This document shows positions 8,083 to 17,290 of a stretch of DNA of 64,000 nucleotides, piece after piece (the stretch's first letter is position 1; the number at the start of each line of letters is the position of its first letter). A model generated the notes under the pieces. It was not told where the DNA came from. It did not search any database and was given only the letters and a program-made list of their open reading frames with translations. A program made the position numbers and the translations under genes. Source of the DNA: Bacteroidetes bacterium UBA1941 (lineage in GTDB: Bacteria > Bacteroidota > Bacteroidia > Chitinophagales > LD1); assembly GCA_002336805.1 (NCBI GenBank), contig DDEZ01000013.1, positions 71,962 to 135,961 of the forward strand, written 5' to 3'.

Positions 8083-8403
8083 AGTTTGAATACATAGCTA
8101 TTGATATGAGGCGTGTTATGTTCTGTTAGTTTGTGATGTATTCGACAATAAATGACATCATTAGTAAAGCTGTATCTTAAAATATTTTCTCCTTTGTTTA
8201 AAGCTCGTAAAACCTATATTCAATAGTGTTTTACGACAAGCTCTCATACAAGGGGGATTGTACGACATTCAAACAATCTTTTTAAACCCTGCTCTGAGGG
8301 GTTAAGGCTTGAATGCCGGGAAAATTATCTTACGACTGCCTTGCCTAATTGGAACTTAATCAAGGCTAACTATAATGCTAACAGAACAAGCGACGCCTTA
8401 TTA
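8083..8403. other. Non-coding region with inverted repeats and TACGAC repeats; candidate origin
   Basis: Between the replication gene start and the 3' end of the recombinase gene. CGTAAAAC (8206-8213) and GTTTTACG (8228-8235) form an inverted repeat, as do GATTGT (8256-8261) and ACAATC (8273-8278). TACGAC occurs three times in direct orientation at 8232, 8261 and 8331. The position just upstream of a RepO-like gene makes an origin or Rep-binding region plausible. No open frame is supported. Confidence 0.35.
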
Positions 8404-9387
8404 CTATTGTATTGGGCTAAGTGCTGGAACGCAATACTGAACTGTGGAAACTGCACTTTTTTCTTCTGATACTCCATGAAGATATTTAGAAGCCATAGAT
8501 AGAAACTGCTTATGGTTCAAACGTAAATAATTCAAGCTCGATTCGGGATTTGCATGTCTTAGTACTGCTGCGACATCGCGTATATTCCCTCCATTGTTAA
8601 GGATATGATGTCCCTTGCCATGCCTAAAGCTGTGAACGGTTATACGGCTATCCACGTTGGCTGTCTTAACAATGTATTCTATCCAACGTTCAATAGTTCG
8701 TGTGGTAATTCTAGAACCCTCCACACGCTTCCTACCGATAAACAGCGCATCCGTGGGAGCATCGGTACAAAGACGAATACCGAGATATCTAGTCAACAAA
8801 TCGTCCGTATCTTTACTCCACACAACGAGGTTGTACTTCATGGTCTTTCTTGTTCTAATAACAGCCGTTCTAACGCCGTACTCGGGATCGACATTTCCAA
8901 TTTCCGAAAGGTTGAGATCACATAATTCTGATACGCGCATGCCGGTGTCCCACAAGAGATGCACTACTAGTTTTTTAAGCAAGTCATCAAAATACCGCTC
9001 GTCCAAAGAGGCACTCATTTTCTTAAAGTCCTCTAGCGTTACGATTCTTTTATTGGGATGAACATAGCGAGTTGTTCGTATCTCTTTATGGTTCACTTTA
9101 GATTCCCCCCTGCCTTGCCAAAACATGAAGAAGTTTTTAAGCACTCGACATGAATATGCCACTGTAGCAGGGCTGTATTCTTTCTGTAGTTTCCCTTTTT
9201 GGTACACAGCCTTTTGCATTTCTCGATGAAACTGGACCACGTTATCCCCTGTTATTGAATTTAACAATGTTGTCCTGCCTATATAATCCGCAAACTGAGT
9301 AAGACGTGTTTCGTATCGATTAGGTGCGAAACGAGCATGTGTATTTTTCCAATCTAAATAAATCGCTATTGCTTTCTCAAATGACAT
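8404..9387 (-). CDS. Tyrosine recombinase / integrase
   Basis: 327 residues with an N-terminal SAM-like core-binding domain (about 1-110) and a catalytic domain holding the full set of active residues: Arg151 in DTGMRVSEL, Lys181, His252 and Arg255 in VHSFRHG, His278 in VLRHANP, and the nucleophile Tyr287 in LNYLRL. It is therefore probably active and could integrate and excise the element. It is transcribed leftward, with a hairpin just upstream of its start. Whether it acts at the tRNA-Gly repeats 16 kb to the right or at another site to the left of the window cannot be decided here. Confidence 0.92.
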   Translation of the reverse strand: MSFEKAIAIYLDWKNTHARFAPNRYETRLTQFADYIGRTTLLNSITGDNVVQFHREMQKAVYQKGKLQKEYSPATVAYSCRVLKNFFMFWQGRGESKVNHKEIRTTRYVHPNKRIVTLEDFKKMSASLDERYFDDLLKKLVVHLLWDTGMRVSELCDLNLSEIGNVDPEYGVRTAVIRTRKTMKYNLVVWSKDTDDLLTRYLGIRLCTDAPTDALFIGRKRVEGSRITTRTIERWIEYIVKTANVDSRITVHSFRHGKGHHILNNGGNIRDVAAVLRHANPESSLNYLRLNHKQFLSMASKYLHGVSEEKSAVSTVQYCVPALSPIQ

Positions 9388-9724
9388 ACCTAATATAAAC
9401 GACCTGCTGAGGAAAACAGCAGGTCGTTTATACGGCCATGTAATTTACATAGGCCGATAACGACTCATTGTTTCCTCATTTCGCTTAACGAAATGTCCGG
9501 TTGCCCGGCAACAAGTCTTTCTTGATTAAGTTCCGATAATAGTTTAGCACAAGAGGAAATTAGTATGCAAGCACTCTCTTGTAAAGACTCTTAATGTGAG
9601 TAAAGCTGTGTAAGGAGTGGGTAAAACTTTTAGTGAATTTTTCCTGAAGGGCGGATATAAAATATTTCAACTCTTTATGAAAAGTGAACCTTGAAAATGT
9701 ATAGACTCTAAAGGGCAATTCTAC
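9388..9724. other. Non-coding region upstream of the recombinase with two palindromes
   Basis: A 13-bp perfect hairpin lies at 9397-9429, and right of it, around 9434-9458, an AT-centred near-palindrome with CGGCC and GGCCG arms and inner TGTAA / TTACA. The rest is AT-rich without an open frame. The second palindrome could be a binding site for the recombinase or the XRE regulator. Confidence 0.4.
9397..9429. terminator. Perfect 13-bp hairpin upstream of recombinase
   Basis: AAACGACCTGCTG and its exact complement are separated by 7 nt. It lies between the XRE gene and the recombinase start, both leftward, so it may insulate the recombinase from upstream transcription. The T-tract is short, so termination is not certain. 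Confidence 0.5.
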
Positions 9725-9946
9725 CTAATTGTCCAAGTCTACGAGTTTAGGTACAGTAATTTTCAATGCCGCCGCAATTTCCGTTAGCTGAAATAAAGTC
9801 GGATTTAGCTGCCCTTTCTCTATACGATAGATGTTTTGTCTATCCTTTCCCGTCAATCGAGCCAGATCAGATTGACTAAGTCCCTGCTCCTCGCGTAATT
9901 TCACGAGGCGTTTACCAAACTGTTTTAAAAGAATTTCTTTAACCAT
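9725..9946 (-). CDS. XRE-family helix-turn-helix regulator
   Basis: About 73 residues from ATG 9946; a TTG lies 15 nt upstream. Almost the whole protein is one HTH_3 domain: RLVKLREEQGLSQSDLARL, TGKDRQNIYRIEKG and LNPTLFQLTEIAAAL. Small single-domain XRE proteins of this kind often repress genes of mobile elements. It may control the recombinase downstream or the divergent secreted-protein gene that starts 143 bp to the right; the target is inferred only from position. Confidence 0.85.
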   Translation of the reverse strand: MVKEILLKQFGKRLVKLREEQGLSQSDLARLTGKDRQNIYRIEKGQLNPTLFQLTEIAAALKITVPKLVDLDN

Positions 9947-10088
9947 ATACCGCCTATACAAAGGACAGGCAGTAACAATTAATTAATGTAATCGTATGCG
10001 GTTACATTTGATAGTTTTTTTATACCTTGCATTTTCAGCCATTGCCGAAAAGCTGTAACAGAGTAGGCATTACAATAAACCCATTACT

Positions 10089-11630
10089 ATGAGAGAGATT
10101 TTTATAATGCTCTTAGGTCTTTGTTCTCTGCCATTATCCGCGCAACATTTTGACTGGATAAAGACATTAGGAGACATCAAAAGCGATTTTGCTTCTTACG
10201 CAGTACCCGCCCCTTCCGGCGGGCTCTATATTGCCGGCCATGCCATCGGCACATGCGATTTTGGAGGAAATACATTAGTGGGAACTTCCAACTTTGGCTA
10301 CCTAGCCAGGTATGCGCCTGATGGCACCAATCTATGGGCAAAGAAGGTAACAACCATCGGCATTGAATATGCATTTGATATGCGCTCAAATGATCTTGGA
10401 GATGTAATTACTACCGGAGTAGATGCAAACTATAATTATTTCGTATTACGATACGACAGTAACGGCAATAACAGGTTTACGTATCAAATACCTGTAACAG
10501 CAGGTTACCGCGCACATTTTGAAAGTCTTTGCTTTCATGGAAGTGATGAATATTATGGAGTAGGTCTGTATAGCGGTTTCAGTCCGACAGTGCCGCTAAT
10601 AGCTAAATTCAAGAGTCATCAGAACACAGATAGCTTGCTGTGGGATGTTGTAATGTTCCCAACCGATCAGAACACAAGCACTTTAACGGATGCGATACCG
10701 ACTGCGGATAACGGTGTTATGGTTTTTGGACAGTTCTACAGTTCATTTACAGTCCGTGATAGGTTTGGTGATAGTTTGGTACTGACCGCATCGCAAGGTA
10801 TTCTTGGAACAGATAGGATATGGCTCAAATACGATAGCAATGGGCATTTTGAATCTGCGAAACAATTTGCTGATCAGAGGGTTTATAGGCGTTACCTATT
10901 TGATAGTGCCACAAATGCCTACTATGCTTATACCGAGGATAACAACTTCAATGAAACAATGGTCAGGTTTGACACGGCCGGGCATCAGATATGGACTAAG
11001 TACATTGTAACTGGCTCTCCGCTCTTTTGGTGGCCTAAAGTTGGCATTCATAATGGCTACATTCACTTTGTTGCAAGTGGTATAGATTTGAATCCCTCAT
11101 TTACCCAGACAACCCTCGGTTTCTTTGTTCTCAAACGCTTCGATATGGATGGTAATGTCATGGACTCCATGATCTCGCCTGCCACACCATATGTCTCTAC
11201 GAGCAAAGTAATCCTTGGGGATATAGCATTCACCGACCAATCAACGTATCTAGTTGGCGGTTTTGATGGCGATGTATCCTGGGGAAATATGACGCTGCAT
11301 AATCCTGATTCAACGGATAACATATTTGTGGCAAAGATTGACTACGATTCCCTGTTCCATAAGGACGTTGTAAACGGAATAAGTGGTGCATCTGATGAAG
11401 TCCTTGCGGTATATCCTAATCCGGCAACAGATAAGCTAACTGTCAATTCGCGTAGCCAGGGGGACATCCGCGTCGTTCTATGTGATATGCTTGGTAACGC
11501 AATCTTGAAGGAAATTATACAAGATAGTCCTAATTATATCGACATTAAAAATGTTCCAGCGGGATTCTATGTCGTAGAATTGAAAACGCGACAGTCCATA
11601 TGCGTCAAAAGGATTTCGATAGTCCACTAA
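10089..11630 (+). CDS. Secreted beta-propeller-like protein with T9SS sorting domain
   Basis: 513 residues. A signal peptide (residues 1-18, ending LPLSAQ) is followed by repeats of the pattern GGLYIAGHAIGTCDFGG...LARYAPDGTNLW, typical of SBBP/beta-propeller repeats in exported Bacteroidota proteins. The last 75 residues form a T9SS type A sorting domain (VYPNPATDKLTV, ending VKRISIVH), so it should be exported and processed at the cell surface. It opens a rightward run of three secreted-protein genes on the mobile region. No enzymatic residues are visible; adhesion or binding is possible. Confidence 0.8.
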   Translation: MREIFIMLLGLCSLPLSAQHFDWIKTLGDIKSDFASYAVPAPSGGLYIAGHAIGTCDFGGNTLVGTSNFGYLARYAPDGTNLWAKKVTTIGIEYAFDMRSNDLGDVITTGVDANYNYFVLRYDSNGNNRFTYQIPVTAGYRAHFESLCFHGSDEYYGVGLYSGFSPTVPLIAKFKSHQNTDSLLWDVVMFPTDQNTSTLTDAIPTADNGVMVFGQFYSSFTVRDRFGDSLVLTASQGILGTDRIWLKYDSNGHFESAKQFADQRVYRRYLFDSATNAYYAYTEDNNFNETMVRFDTAGHQIWTKYIVTGSPLFWWPKVGIHNGYIHFVASGIDLNPSFTQTTLGFFVLKRFDMDGNVMDSMISPATPYVSTSKVILGDIAFTDQSTYLVGGFDGDVSWGNMTLHNPDSTDNIFVAKIDYDSLFHKDVVNGISGASDEVLAVYPNPATDKLTVNSRSQGDIRVVLCDMLGNAILKEIIQDSPNYIDIKNVPAGFYVVELKTRQSICVKRISIVH

Positions 11631-11659
11631 TCAGAAAATGCAATCTCCGTCCAAGCTCT

Positions 11660-11685
11660 ATACCCTTTTATGGGTATTTTATATA
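11660..11685 (+). terminator. Short terminator after first T9SS gene
   Basis: ATACCC (11660-11665) and GGGTAT (11672-11677) pair around a 6-nt loop, followed by a run of T and AT. It lies 30 bp after the stop of the 513-residue gene. Confidence 0.45.
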
Positions 11686-11782
11686 TGAAGTAAAAAGCAG
11701 TGCTTTGTTTTCCCCACGTTCTTTGACTTAACCTGTGAATTTGTGTGCTGACTTTATTTGAATCACTCACAAAACAAACAAA

Positions 11783-14278
11783 ATGAAAAGACCTATTCTC
11801 GTCCTCCTCATGGCATTCTTCTTTGTTAATGCCTATTCCCAAGAAAAACTAAAATCGCTTCTCGACCGCGTGAATAACGCCAGCTTCATCTTTGAAGGAA
11901 AAGTGATCAAGACCTATCCGTACTGGAACAAAGACAGCGACAAAATTTACACTTCAAACGTTATTCAGATATCGAGAATATTCAAGGGGGATCTCACCTG
12001 CGGTACAATCGAAGTAATCACTAATGGTGGAACGAAGGACGATAAGACCGAATGCAACTCCCATTACATTAATATGACCGAAGGGACAACCGGCATATTC
12101 ATGTGCGGTCAAAACGAAAAGCAGTTGCCGCTTACGGCCTTCTTCAATTTTGACAACCCCGACAAGCTGACAATGATCTTTGAACAGCAGTCCCTCATTA
12201 AATACATCTTAGAGGGGCACGACTGGAAAGCGTACGATGTAACGCAGAAATTTGGGGATTTGGCAACGCTCTATGGGTATACGGACTATCTCACCCAACT
12301 CAATTATATTGATTGTGCCGAAGGAGAGTCGCTACTGAATATTCCAGCCTCAGTGCCTCAAGCAAACACTTATACCTTCCCTGTCTACAAGCGGAGCAAG
12401 TATGATACCCTGATGGCTCACCTCATGGAGAAGGTAGCCATTACACAAACACGGCCTCATACGCATCGTGCTTTTAAGACGCTGACCTATACAATTGAAA
12501 ACCCAATAATCACGGGCACGACAACAAAGTATTTTGAGTTCGATATATATCTGGCTGACGACGCAAGCGGCTATTACCTAAATAGCGCGATGGCGCGGAT
12601 ATCTTATCCCTCATCAATCTTTGGCTCCAACCTCGTTGGTTCGAATAAAATAGCGATTACACGCGGAGCGCTCATTACAGACACAACCACATATGACGAT
12701 CCTTCAACTGCCGACATTGCAAGCAACGAGATTGCTATACCAATTGGAATAAATGTAAGTAATCTTGGCAGTTTAAATCTATCTCCCCTCAATACAACAC
12801 CTCAGCAGGCAGTTCACGTAAAAATGGAAATCCAAACCTGCGATCTTGTAGGAAGTGTTAGTTTTACCAATCAATCGATCATGCAGATCATTTCCTATTA
12901 CGGCACATATTCAAATGATACATTCGGGACAAATTACGATAACATCGTAGCCACCGACAGCAAGTCCGTGCCGAAATGCCATGCAACAATTACTTCTGTA
13001 ACTCCAACGACACTTAATGCTGGTATAGGAGAGCAAATTACATTGCGCGGATATCAATTTGGCCCCGTCAAGGGCAATGGGAGTATCATGATGCTTAATG
13101 CCGAGGATGGTGGTGCATCGCGCGTGCTTCTAAACTCCATTGATATGACCTGGAGCGACACGGCCATCGTTATTACCCTTCCGAGCTATAACGACACCAA
13201 TATGACCTCTTTAGGACTTATCGGCCAGAATACAAGGTCGCGGGTAGGCTCTGGTAGAATTTGGCTCGTAACAGATGCTGGAGATAAGGACAGCACTAGC
13301 CCGGTAACGGTGTTTTACTCAATTACCAATAATCTATTGACGTATGGTACCGGAGTGAGGGTAAAGGTCGTGCAAAACATGATCAAAAAGGACGCTAACG
13401 GCGGATATACGTTTTCAGTAGATAGCATGATTTGGCATACTCCCGCAATAAAGGCATGCGTATATAAGGCGATTGCAGATTGGCATTGTTTGACCGGAGT
13501 AAGTTGGACGATAGATACCGTAGTGTACGGACTATCAGATACGCCACATCTTGATGGACGCAATATTATCCAGTTCGGCTACACAGGATATTCCCCACTT
13601 GGCGTTATAGATGCCAATACAGCATCACGAGTTGCAAACTGCGGAGCCGTTACCTATACCCAGGAGATCGATCAAGTCTTCAGCCGTTCAACCCCGTGGT
13701 GGTTTGATACCACGCGTACGGCCCCGGTCCCATCAGGTATGACAGACTTTTATGCAACAATTCTACACGAACTTGGACACGCGCATTCTTTAAATCACAT
13801 CCTGGACCCTAATGCAGTAATGTATTGGGATCATGTGGATGGCCCGATACCTGCTGCATCGAGAAAGATCATTCTTTACAATGATGCTTCTTGCGAGTAC
13901 GGAGGAAACAAAGTAATAGATTTGAGCGTAGTGGCAACCTATGCTGGATGTACAACGTTGCCGATTATACCGCAGTATATTTGTACCCCGTTTACCGGGA
14001 TATTCAGGATAGATAATACGACCTTGCAACTGACGACATATCCTAATCCGTTCTCTGACCATATAACGGTAGACTACAGCATTGATAGGGATTGCATGAT
14101 GGACATGTGTCTAATAGATATGCAAGGGAGGGTAATTCAAAGCTATCCCTATGAAGCAACACCGGCAGGAAAGCATGTAAAAGAGATAGACGTGCGTACC
14201 CTTTCGGATGGAGCGTATGTAATCTCTGGACATATAAATGGCAAAACGTTTTACAATAAACTAATGTGTATCCATTAA
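11783..14278 (+). CDS. Secreted matrixin-like zinc metalloprotease with TIG domain and T9SS sorting domain
   Basis: 831 residues. Signal peptide 1-19 (ending NAYSQ). Around residues 400-510 is an IPT/TIG Ig-like domain (ITSVTPTTLNAGIGEQITLRG). At about 661-671 is the zinc motif HELGHAHSLNH, followed by AVMYW as a Met-turn; this HExxHxxxxxH arrangement is that of matrixin/metzincin proteases. The last 75 residues are a T9SS sorting domain (YPNPFSDHITV...). It should be a cell-surface or released protease of unknown substrate. The next gene starts 9 nt after its stop. Carriage of a secreted protease on a mobilisable element is notable. Confidence 0.85.
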   Translation: MKRPILVLLMAFFFVNAYSQEKLKSLLDRVNNASFIFEGKVIKTYPYWNKDSDKIYTSNVIQISRIFKGDLTCGTIEVITNGGTKDDKTECNSHYINMTEGTTGIFMCGQNEKQLPLTAFFNFDNPDKLTMIFEQQSLIKYILEGHDWKAYDVTQKFGDLATLYGYTDYLTQLNYIDCAEGESLLNIPASVPQANTYTFPVYKRSKYDTLMAHLMEKVAITQTRPHTHRAFKTLTYTIENPIITGTTTKYFEFDIYLADDASGYYLNSAMARISYPSSIFGSNLVGSNKIAITRGALITDTTTYDDPSTADIASNEIAIPIGINVSNLGSLNLSPLNTTPQQAVHVKMEIQTCDLVGSVSFTNQSIMQIISYYGTYSNDTFGTNYDNIVATDSKSVPKCHATITSVTPTTLNAGIGEQITLRGYQFGPVKGNGSIMMLNAEDGGASRVLLNSIDMTWSDTAIVITLPSYNDTNMTSLGLIGQNTRSRVGSGRIWLVTDAGDKDSTSPVTVFYSITNNLLTYGTGVRVKVVQNMIKKDANGGYTFSVDSMIWHTPAIKACVYKAIADWHCLTGVSWTIDTVVYGLSDTPHLDGRNIIQFGYTGYSPLGVIDANTASRVANCGAVTYTQEIDQVFSRSTPWWFDTTRTAPVPSGMTDFYATILHELGHAHSLNHILDPNAVMYWDHVDGPIPAASRKIILYNDASCEYGGNKVIDLSVVATYAGCTTLPIIPQYICTPFTGIFRIDNTTLQLTTYPNPFSDHITVDYSIDRDCMMDMCLIDMQGRVIQSYPYEATPAGKHVKEIDVRTLSDGAYVISGHINGKTFYNKLMCIH

Positions 14279-14287
14279 ACGAGCAGT

Positions 14288-15064
14288 ATGAGAGTAATAC
14301 TATTAGCTGTCTTTATTTGGCTCTGTGCCTATACTCATGCAGGGCAATGTGATGTTTTTCATGTTAGCATCTTCCCCCATGCTAACGGCATAAAGCAAAA
14401 CAACATCTTTCTGATTACGTATCGTGAGGCAGAGTATAGGCTCAGGGGCCACTTAAGCAATATGTCTTTCGAGGCCGTCAATCAAAGGAATGTAATTACC
14501 AAGATGAAGATCGCCGATACGGCATTTGGCGGAAACTATGGACAGCTTATATTAAAACCTTCCAAAAAGTTTCCGTTGCATGACACGATCACCATACGAA
14601 TGAGTTGGATAGATACGTCAAAGAGGATGCCTAACGCCCAATATTTTCCCTCTGTCATTGGTAGGTATATAGTTGCCGAAAAGGCTGATCGGACTCCTCC
14701 CATGTGGTTAGAAGATACCGTGAGCGTTAGCACTAACTTTCAGTTTATGCAGTCCTCCGCACCTGGGTATTCGGTTACGTTAAAACTACCCGCTACAGAT
14801 AATAAACACAAAGCACAGGGACCGCTGATGTATAAAGTCCACATTGGCTCATTATCGTTTTTCTATCAATCTACGGATATGACGATCTCCGACTGGAATG
14901 GGTTTTGCGAAGGTGATATTCCCCTGCAAACGAATACAAGCTATAAAGCTGATATCGTTGTATTTGATATGGCAGGAAATAAAAACAGAAAGACCAAAGC
15001 TATTTCCTTTTCAGTACCGAAGTATAGTGATGCTATTCATGTCGAGAAGGACTCTAATAAATAA
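14288..15064 (+). CDS. Secreted protein of unknown function, cotranscribed with the protease
   Basis: 258 residues with a signal peptide (residues 1-18, ending CAYTHAGQ). The remainder looks like one or two Ig-like beta-sandwich domains (SFEAVNQRNVITKMKIADTA; TDNKHKAQGPLMYKVHIG). It has no T9SS sorting domain, so it may stay in the periplasm or be a partner of the protease encoded 9 nt upstream. It ends before a clear terminator. I do not recognise a family. Confidence 0.65.
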   Translation: MRVILLAVFIWLCAYTHAGQCDVFHVSIFPHANGIKQNNIFLITYREAEYRLRGHLSNMSFEAVNQRNVITKMKIADTAFGGNYGQLILKPSKKFPLHDTITIRMSWIDTSKRMPNAQYFPSVIGRYIVAEKADRTPPMWLEDTVSVSTNFQFMQSSAPGYSVTLKLPATDNKHKAQGPLMYKVHIGSLSFFYQSTDMTISDWNGFCEGDIPLQTNTSYKADIVVFDMAGNKNRKTKAISFSVPKYSDAIHVEKDSNK

Positions 15065-15107
15065 TTGAAAAGTTGCTATATTGCAGCACGTTTTCATAGG
15101 TTCAAAG

Positions 15108-15137
15108 TGGTCATTCCGAAAGGAGTGGCCATTTTTT
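15108..15137 (+). terminator. Rho-independent terminator of the protease operon
   Basis: A 10-bp stem (TGGTCATTCC with GGAGTGGCCA, allowing G-U pairs) with loop GAAA is followed by six T. It lies 44 bp after the 258-residue gene, between convergent genes. Confidence 0.75.
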
Positions 15138-15139
15138 AT

Positions 15140-15541
15140 TTAAGGGGCAAATATCTTATGGGAGGTGAATATATCTTCGGCAATTTTGATAGTTTGATCG
15201 ATTGCCTCTTTGGTTATACGCTCTGGTTCCCTGAGCTGCTGTTCTAACTTTTCCAAATCTGCATTTGATAATTGATCCCTGTATTTATTAATCCCAGTCC
15301 GCAATGCTTCTGTAACTATTCTCCAAATCCGTCTGCATTCTACTCGGTAGTCATATTCAAGGTCTTCAATAGGCTTGGTGCTTATTCGTATTCTCTTTTG
15401 CCTGATATTCTCTACATCCAAGAAATACGCGCGTTCGGAATATTCAAGTTTCCTGTATACATCGGCATCAGCCTCAGGCTTGCCCCGGCGTCCTACTTGA
15501 TAAATGCGCCGTAGTAAATTTTCATATGCTAGTGCTTGCAT
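15140..15541 (-). CDS. Hypothetical helical protein next to structured region
   Basis: About 133 residues from ATG 15541; a frame start at TTG 15577 is less likely. The protein is charged and almost wholly helical (YENLLRRIYQVG; DLEKLEQQLREPERI), without a signal peptide or recognised domain. It is transcribed leftward and converges on the terminator of the secreted-protease operon. Its promoter must lie in the structured intergenic region to the right. An accessory function of the mobile element is likely but unproven. Confidence 0.5.
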   Translation of the reverse strand: MQALAYENLLRRIYQVGRRGKPEADADVYRKLEYSERAYFLDVENIRQKRIRISTKPIEDLEYDYRVECRRIWRIVTEALRTGINKYRDQLSNADLEKLEQQLREPERITKEAIDQTIKIAEDIFTSHKIFAP

Positions 15542-16333
15542 TGCTATTTTTTTCAAAGCTAATATACTACTGCGCAATCAAACAGCGTAGTGTTTTTACT
15601 GACACGGGTCTACTATTGTAGATGCCTGCTAGGGTAGTGTATAAGGTACCTCGTTATCCACTACTCTAGGATTCTGGCTCTCCCTGTTATTGCAATTCGG
15701 GGAATCCAAAGGGCTTCCCTTTGGCAGGATAGCGTTAGATAAGGGTTCCCGTTAGGATAGAACACGTTCTAACGCAATCCTGCTATTGGCGGCTATGAAG
15801 CCTATATGATTGCCAATATGCCGTTGGCGTAGCCTCAAAAGAGCGCAAGGGTGTGTACAAGCGGAACGAATAAGACTATCAAGGCGACCGCCGCAAAAGC
15901 CAAAAGGCAGGGATCGAGGCCGCTGAGATCACAACTGTCCTTTTGCGAAGGGTCTAGGATGGCGAGGCTTATTCGTGTAGCGGTACACACTCTTGCTCAA
16001 TATCTCCGCACGTACTGGGGCTTTGGGAATGGAGTGAAGCGAGGCATGAGCACAACGGAATGGACGAAGCTACTGTACGTGCGTTCCCGCATTGGCTGTT
16101 CCTGGCCGCGAAAGCCGGAAAATGAGCGCAAGGCGTATAGAGGTGATTGCATCTGAGTTATCAAGGCATCCATACACGAAAAAGCTGAGTATAATCCCCG
16201 AAGGGTACTCAGCTTTTTCGTATGAAATAAATGCAACTCGGATGTAATACTTCTATCGCCGATGCTCATTGCCGGTACGGGTGGTGTGGAATGGGAGAGG
16301 AGCGATCATGACACATCGCCCGCGAGATCGGGG
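15542..16333. other. 0.8-kb non-coding region rich in inverted repeats (oriT, origin or structured RNA candidate)
   Basis: No convincing gene is present. Visible structures are a perfect CCAAAGGG/CCCTTTGG hairpin at 15706-15724, a 15-bp stem with one mismatch between 15725-15739 and 15768-15782, a long-range inverted repeat made of two 8-bp blocks (GTGTGTAC at 15851 and CGAATAAG at 15867, repeated inverted at 15968-15990), and a 15-bp terminator hairpin at 16177-16220. Base composition is more GC-rich than the flanking genes. The location beside the relaxase gene favours oriT, and the 3' terminator would also fit a structured RNA. Confidence 0.45.
16177..16220. terminator. Perfect 15-bp bidirectional terminator after mobilisation operon
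   Basis: CGAAAAAGCTGAGTA (16177-16191) and its exact complement (16206-16220) flank a 14-nt loop. Both strands give a T-run after the stem, so it can end the leftward relaxase operon and any rightward transcript of the structured region. Confidence 0.8.
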
Positions 16334-17290
16334 TCAAGGGCCTATATCCAATTCGGTATCAAGTTCGGTAATTGTGTCGTCCTCTATCTCGGTTTGATCT
16401 TTTGTAGCTTCTGTACCGAACCGATCAAACAGCAAGTTCGAAAGTTCGTCGGACTTATCAATATCTTGGGACTTCTCGGCATCTTCTCGTTCTGCTCTAA
16501 ATGCTTCAAGGTCTTTGGACACCGCCTCTCTAACCTCCAAGTCTTTTAGGTTTGGCTCATAGCCAAGTGTTATAAAGCGATACTTGCGGCTTTCGCTCTC
16601 TATCCCCTGCAACCTGCCATTGCGCGAATATGATTCTAATCCAGCCTCTGAAAGATGCCGCAAAAAGTCTTCCTTACTCAGCGACTTAGAGTAGCATGAT
16701 TGAACAACCTGCGCGATGCGCTCTCGCTCTGAAATTGTTTTGGTGCGCTTGGTGGCTTGGTACTCATTTTCCTTTGTTATGCCCTTTTGCTTCTTTCCAT
16801 GCTCGACGCTGCTTTGAGAAAGTATAGCGTACTTGGTTCTTTCGTATTCCTGGAATTGCTCTTTCACTTTAGCGAATTCCTCACGAGAAATGCGTGTAGC
16901 GTGACCAACTTCTATGGTCACGCCACTAATCATGACGTGGATATGTGGATGCTCAGTATTGAGATGTGGTATGGCTATTCCCATACTATAAGGCGCACGT
17001 AGCTCAAAATATTTTTGCGCTAAGTCCTCTAGCATCTTTTCCGTGACTTGGGACGGATTTACTTTAAGGCTAATAATTTCATGATATATACGCACAGCGT
17101 CATGTCTCTTAATTTGCCTGTTCTTCTCATTCGCCTCAAATGCACGAATGCACTGTTGTATGTTACCTTTCACATTGTGTCGAACTATGAGGTTTCTAGC
17201 TATCATGTTTCGTTTCTGCCCTCGTAGCATATAGTCCGCAAGCTGATTAAAACTGCTTGTTTTGCGTGTCATGCTTTTCACTATGGACAT
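16334..17290 (-). CDS. Relaxase / mobilisation nuclease
   Basis: 318 residues. The N-terminal half carries the relaxase signature with the metal-binding histidines in PHLNTEHPHIHVMISG (about residues 105-120), and an N-terminal GYM-like stretch (SSFNQLADYML) where relaxases usually have the catalytic Tyr. Such enzymes nick the transfer origin and stay bound to the 5' end. The C-terminal 60 residues are acidic and probably disordered. It overlaps the accessory gene upstream by 44 nt and is the last gene of the mobilisation operon. The type resembles mobilisation proteins of Bacteroides elements. Confidence 0.85.
   Translation of the reverse strand: MSIVKSMTRKTSSFNQLADYMLRGQKRNMIARNLIVRHNVKGNIQQCIRAFEANEKNRQIKRHDAVRIYHEIISLKVNPSQVTEKMLEDLAQKYFELRAPYSMGIAIPHLNTEHPHIHVMISGVTIEVGHATRISREEFAKVKEQFQEYERTKYAILSQSSVEHGKKQKGITKENEYQATKRTKTISERERIAQVVQSCYSKSLSKEDFLRHLSEAGLESYSRNGRLQGIESESRKYRFITLGYEPNLKDLEVREAVSKDLEAFRAEREDAEKSQDIDKSDELSNLLFDRFGTEATKDQTEIEDDTITELDTELDIGP

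Noticed and set aside
8404..9387. Assignment of this recombinase as the enzyme that made the tRNA-Gly repeats
   Set aside because: It lies 16 kb from the nearest repeat with no repeat copy beside it in the window; the link is possible but unsupported.
15851..16269. Two frames in the structured region (101 residues on +, 90 on -)
   Set aside because: Composition is Arg/Ser-rich without domains, they overlap each other and the hairpins, and neither fits an operon.
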